Notes under the pieces: model-generated
Seen by the model: only the letters and a program-made list of their open reading frames with translations
Told to the model about the DNA's origin: nothing
Database searches by the model: none
Part shown: piece by piece, positions 63,539 through 64,000 of the stretch
How the letters are laid out: each line of letters opens with the position of its first letter
How positions within the stretch are numbered: position 1 is the first letter of the stretch
Made by a program: the position numbers and the translations under genes
Assembly (NCBI GenBank): GCA_963813195.1
Contig: CAWEYC010000034.1
Coordinates: forward strand, 310,001-374,000
Origin: Roseiarcus sp963813195
GTDB lineage: Bacteria; Pseudomonadota; Alphaproteobacteria; Rhizobiales; Beijerinckiaceae
Length of the DNA stretch: 64,000 bases
Direction: 5' to 3'

Positions 63539-64000
63539 ATGGATTCGTCGATTCTCAAAGCCGTCGGTTTCGTGCATTTGCACGTGCACAGCGCCTTTTC
63601 GCTGCGCGAGGGCGCGCTGACCATCGAGGCTTTGGCCAAGCTCGCCAAAGCGGATTCGATGCCCGCCCTGGCGATTAGCGACGCCAACAATCTCTTCGGC
63701 GCGCTGGAGTTTTCCGAGAAGCTCGCCAAATCCGGCGTGCAGCCGATCATCGGGGCGCAGATCACGGTCGACTTCGCCGACACGCCGGCCGCCTCGCGGC
63801 TCGTCGAGGCCAGGGGAGCGCGCGCGCCGCTGGTCTTCCTCGCGCAGGACGAGCCGGGCTATCGCGCGCTGATGCGGCTCGCCTCCCGAGTCTGGCTCGA
63901 TCCCAAGGACGGCGACGAGCCGCATGTCGGCTTCTCCGCGCTCGACGACGTCTCGGGCCTGATCGCGCTCACCGGCGGCCCGGCCGGGCCGATCGATCGC
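63539..64000 (+). CDS. dnaE: DNA polymerase III alpha subunit (5' part only)
   Basis: The first 154 codons of the replicative polymerase alpha subunit. The N-terminal PHP domain is clear: FVHLHVHSAFSLREGALTIE and AISDANNLFGALEFSEKLA with metal-site His and Asp residues, then PIIGAQITVDF. GGAG lies 6 nt before the ATG. The polymerase domain lies beyond the right edge, so DnaE against DnaE2/ImuB-type cannot be settled, though the PHP sequence favours the replicative form. Confidence 0.92.
   Translation, partial: MDSSILKAVGFVHLHVHSAFSLREGALTIEALAKLAKADSMPALAISDANNLFGALEFSEKLAKSGVQPIIGAQITVDFADTPAASRLVEARGARAPLVFLAQDEPGYRALMRLASRVWLDPKDGDEPHVGFSALDDVSGLIALTGGPAGPIDR

Noticed and set aside
1..64000. 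tRNA, rRNA, riboswitch, prophage or complete insertion sequence.
   Set aside because: I scanned for tRNA T-loop signatures, transposase or integrase proteins and terminal repeats and saw none I could support; a covariance-model search would be decisive.

Overview
The window is a piece of a GC-rich alphaproteobacterial chromosome, most likely Hyphomicrobiales (Rhizobiales) and possibly a Beijerinckiaceae/Methylocystaceae-type organism. The support is: SOS boxes of the alphaproteobacterial GTTC-N7-GTTC type in front of lexA; the bamE / UQCC-chaperone / yceD (DUF177) / plsX / fabH neighbourhood; a Rhizobium etli-type asparaginase; a lipoyl-bearing Lpd in an aceE-aceF-lpd operon; and a pyrophosphate-linked phosphofructokinase together with an H+-pyrophosphatase. 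The family assignment is inference; the class is well supported. I see no rRNA, tRNA, CRISPR array, complete insertion sequence or prophage.

Layout. 0-3.5 kb: two cyclophilins (one cytoplasmic, one exported), a lipid A-type acyltransferase, exonuclease III and a methyltransferase. 3.6-8.2 kb: a Csu-type (archaic) chaperone-usher fimbrial operon on the minus strand. 8.4-9.3 kb: lexA with two SOS boxes. 9.7-13 kb: an acoABC-type 2-oxo-acid/acetoin dehydrogenase operon whose E2 carries an alpha/beta hydrolase. 13-18 kb: cupin, asparaginase, CBS-domain protein, a two-DTG aspartyl protease and an epimerase. 18-21.6 kb: a HerA-like ATPase and a PAS-GGDEF-EAL protein. 21.7-27.5 kb: the pyruvate dehydrogenase operon. 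27.7-31.5 kb: uraH, then marR-emrA-emrB. 31.6-34.2 kb: a metal-related patch with a histidine-rich peptide, a truncated membrane-protein gene cut by a tandem repeat, and a Tat-exported multicopper oxidase read from a CueR/HmrR-like promoter through a short ORF that holds the first residues of a MerR regulator. 34.3-40.5 kb: the fatty-acid/phospholipid cluster fabH-plsX-yceD-UQCC and divergent bamE, interrupted by an opposite-strand amidase gene. 40.8-45.3 kb: an MFS transporter, hppA and a PsiE-like protein. 45.7-52.5 kb: exported small proteins, MltB, folD, HdeA-like protein, sugar epimerase, inositol-phosphatase and thiL. 52.7-64 kb: tyrS, a very large AsmA-like protein, bcp, an M23 peptidase, an O-methyltransferase, a CPA1 antiporter, PPi-phosphofructokinase, a DUF805 protein and the start of dnaE.

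Sequence quality matters for any reader. Several genes are split by frameshifts, concentrated at 36.6-44.6 kb (plsX, amidase, UQCC chaperone, bamE, MFS transporter, hppA) and also in aceE and the fimbrial usher. Because plsX, bamE and aceE are normally essential or central and each is intact apart from small indels, I read most of these as base-calling/assembly indels and report the genes whole. No clearly novel multi-gene system is evident. The most unusual items are the remodelled copper locus with its vestigial MerR leader, the histidine-rich peptide, the two-DTG periplasmic protease and the amidase inserted into the yceD-plsX cluster.
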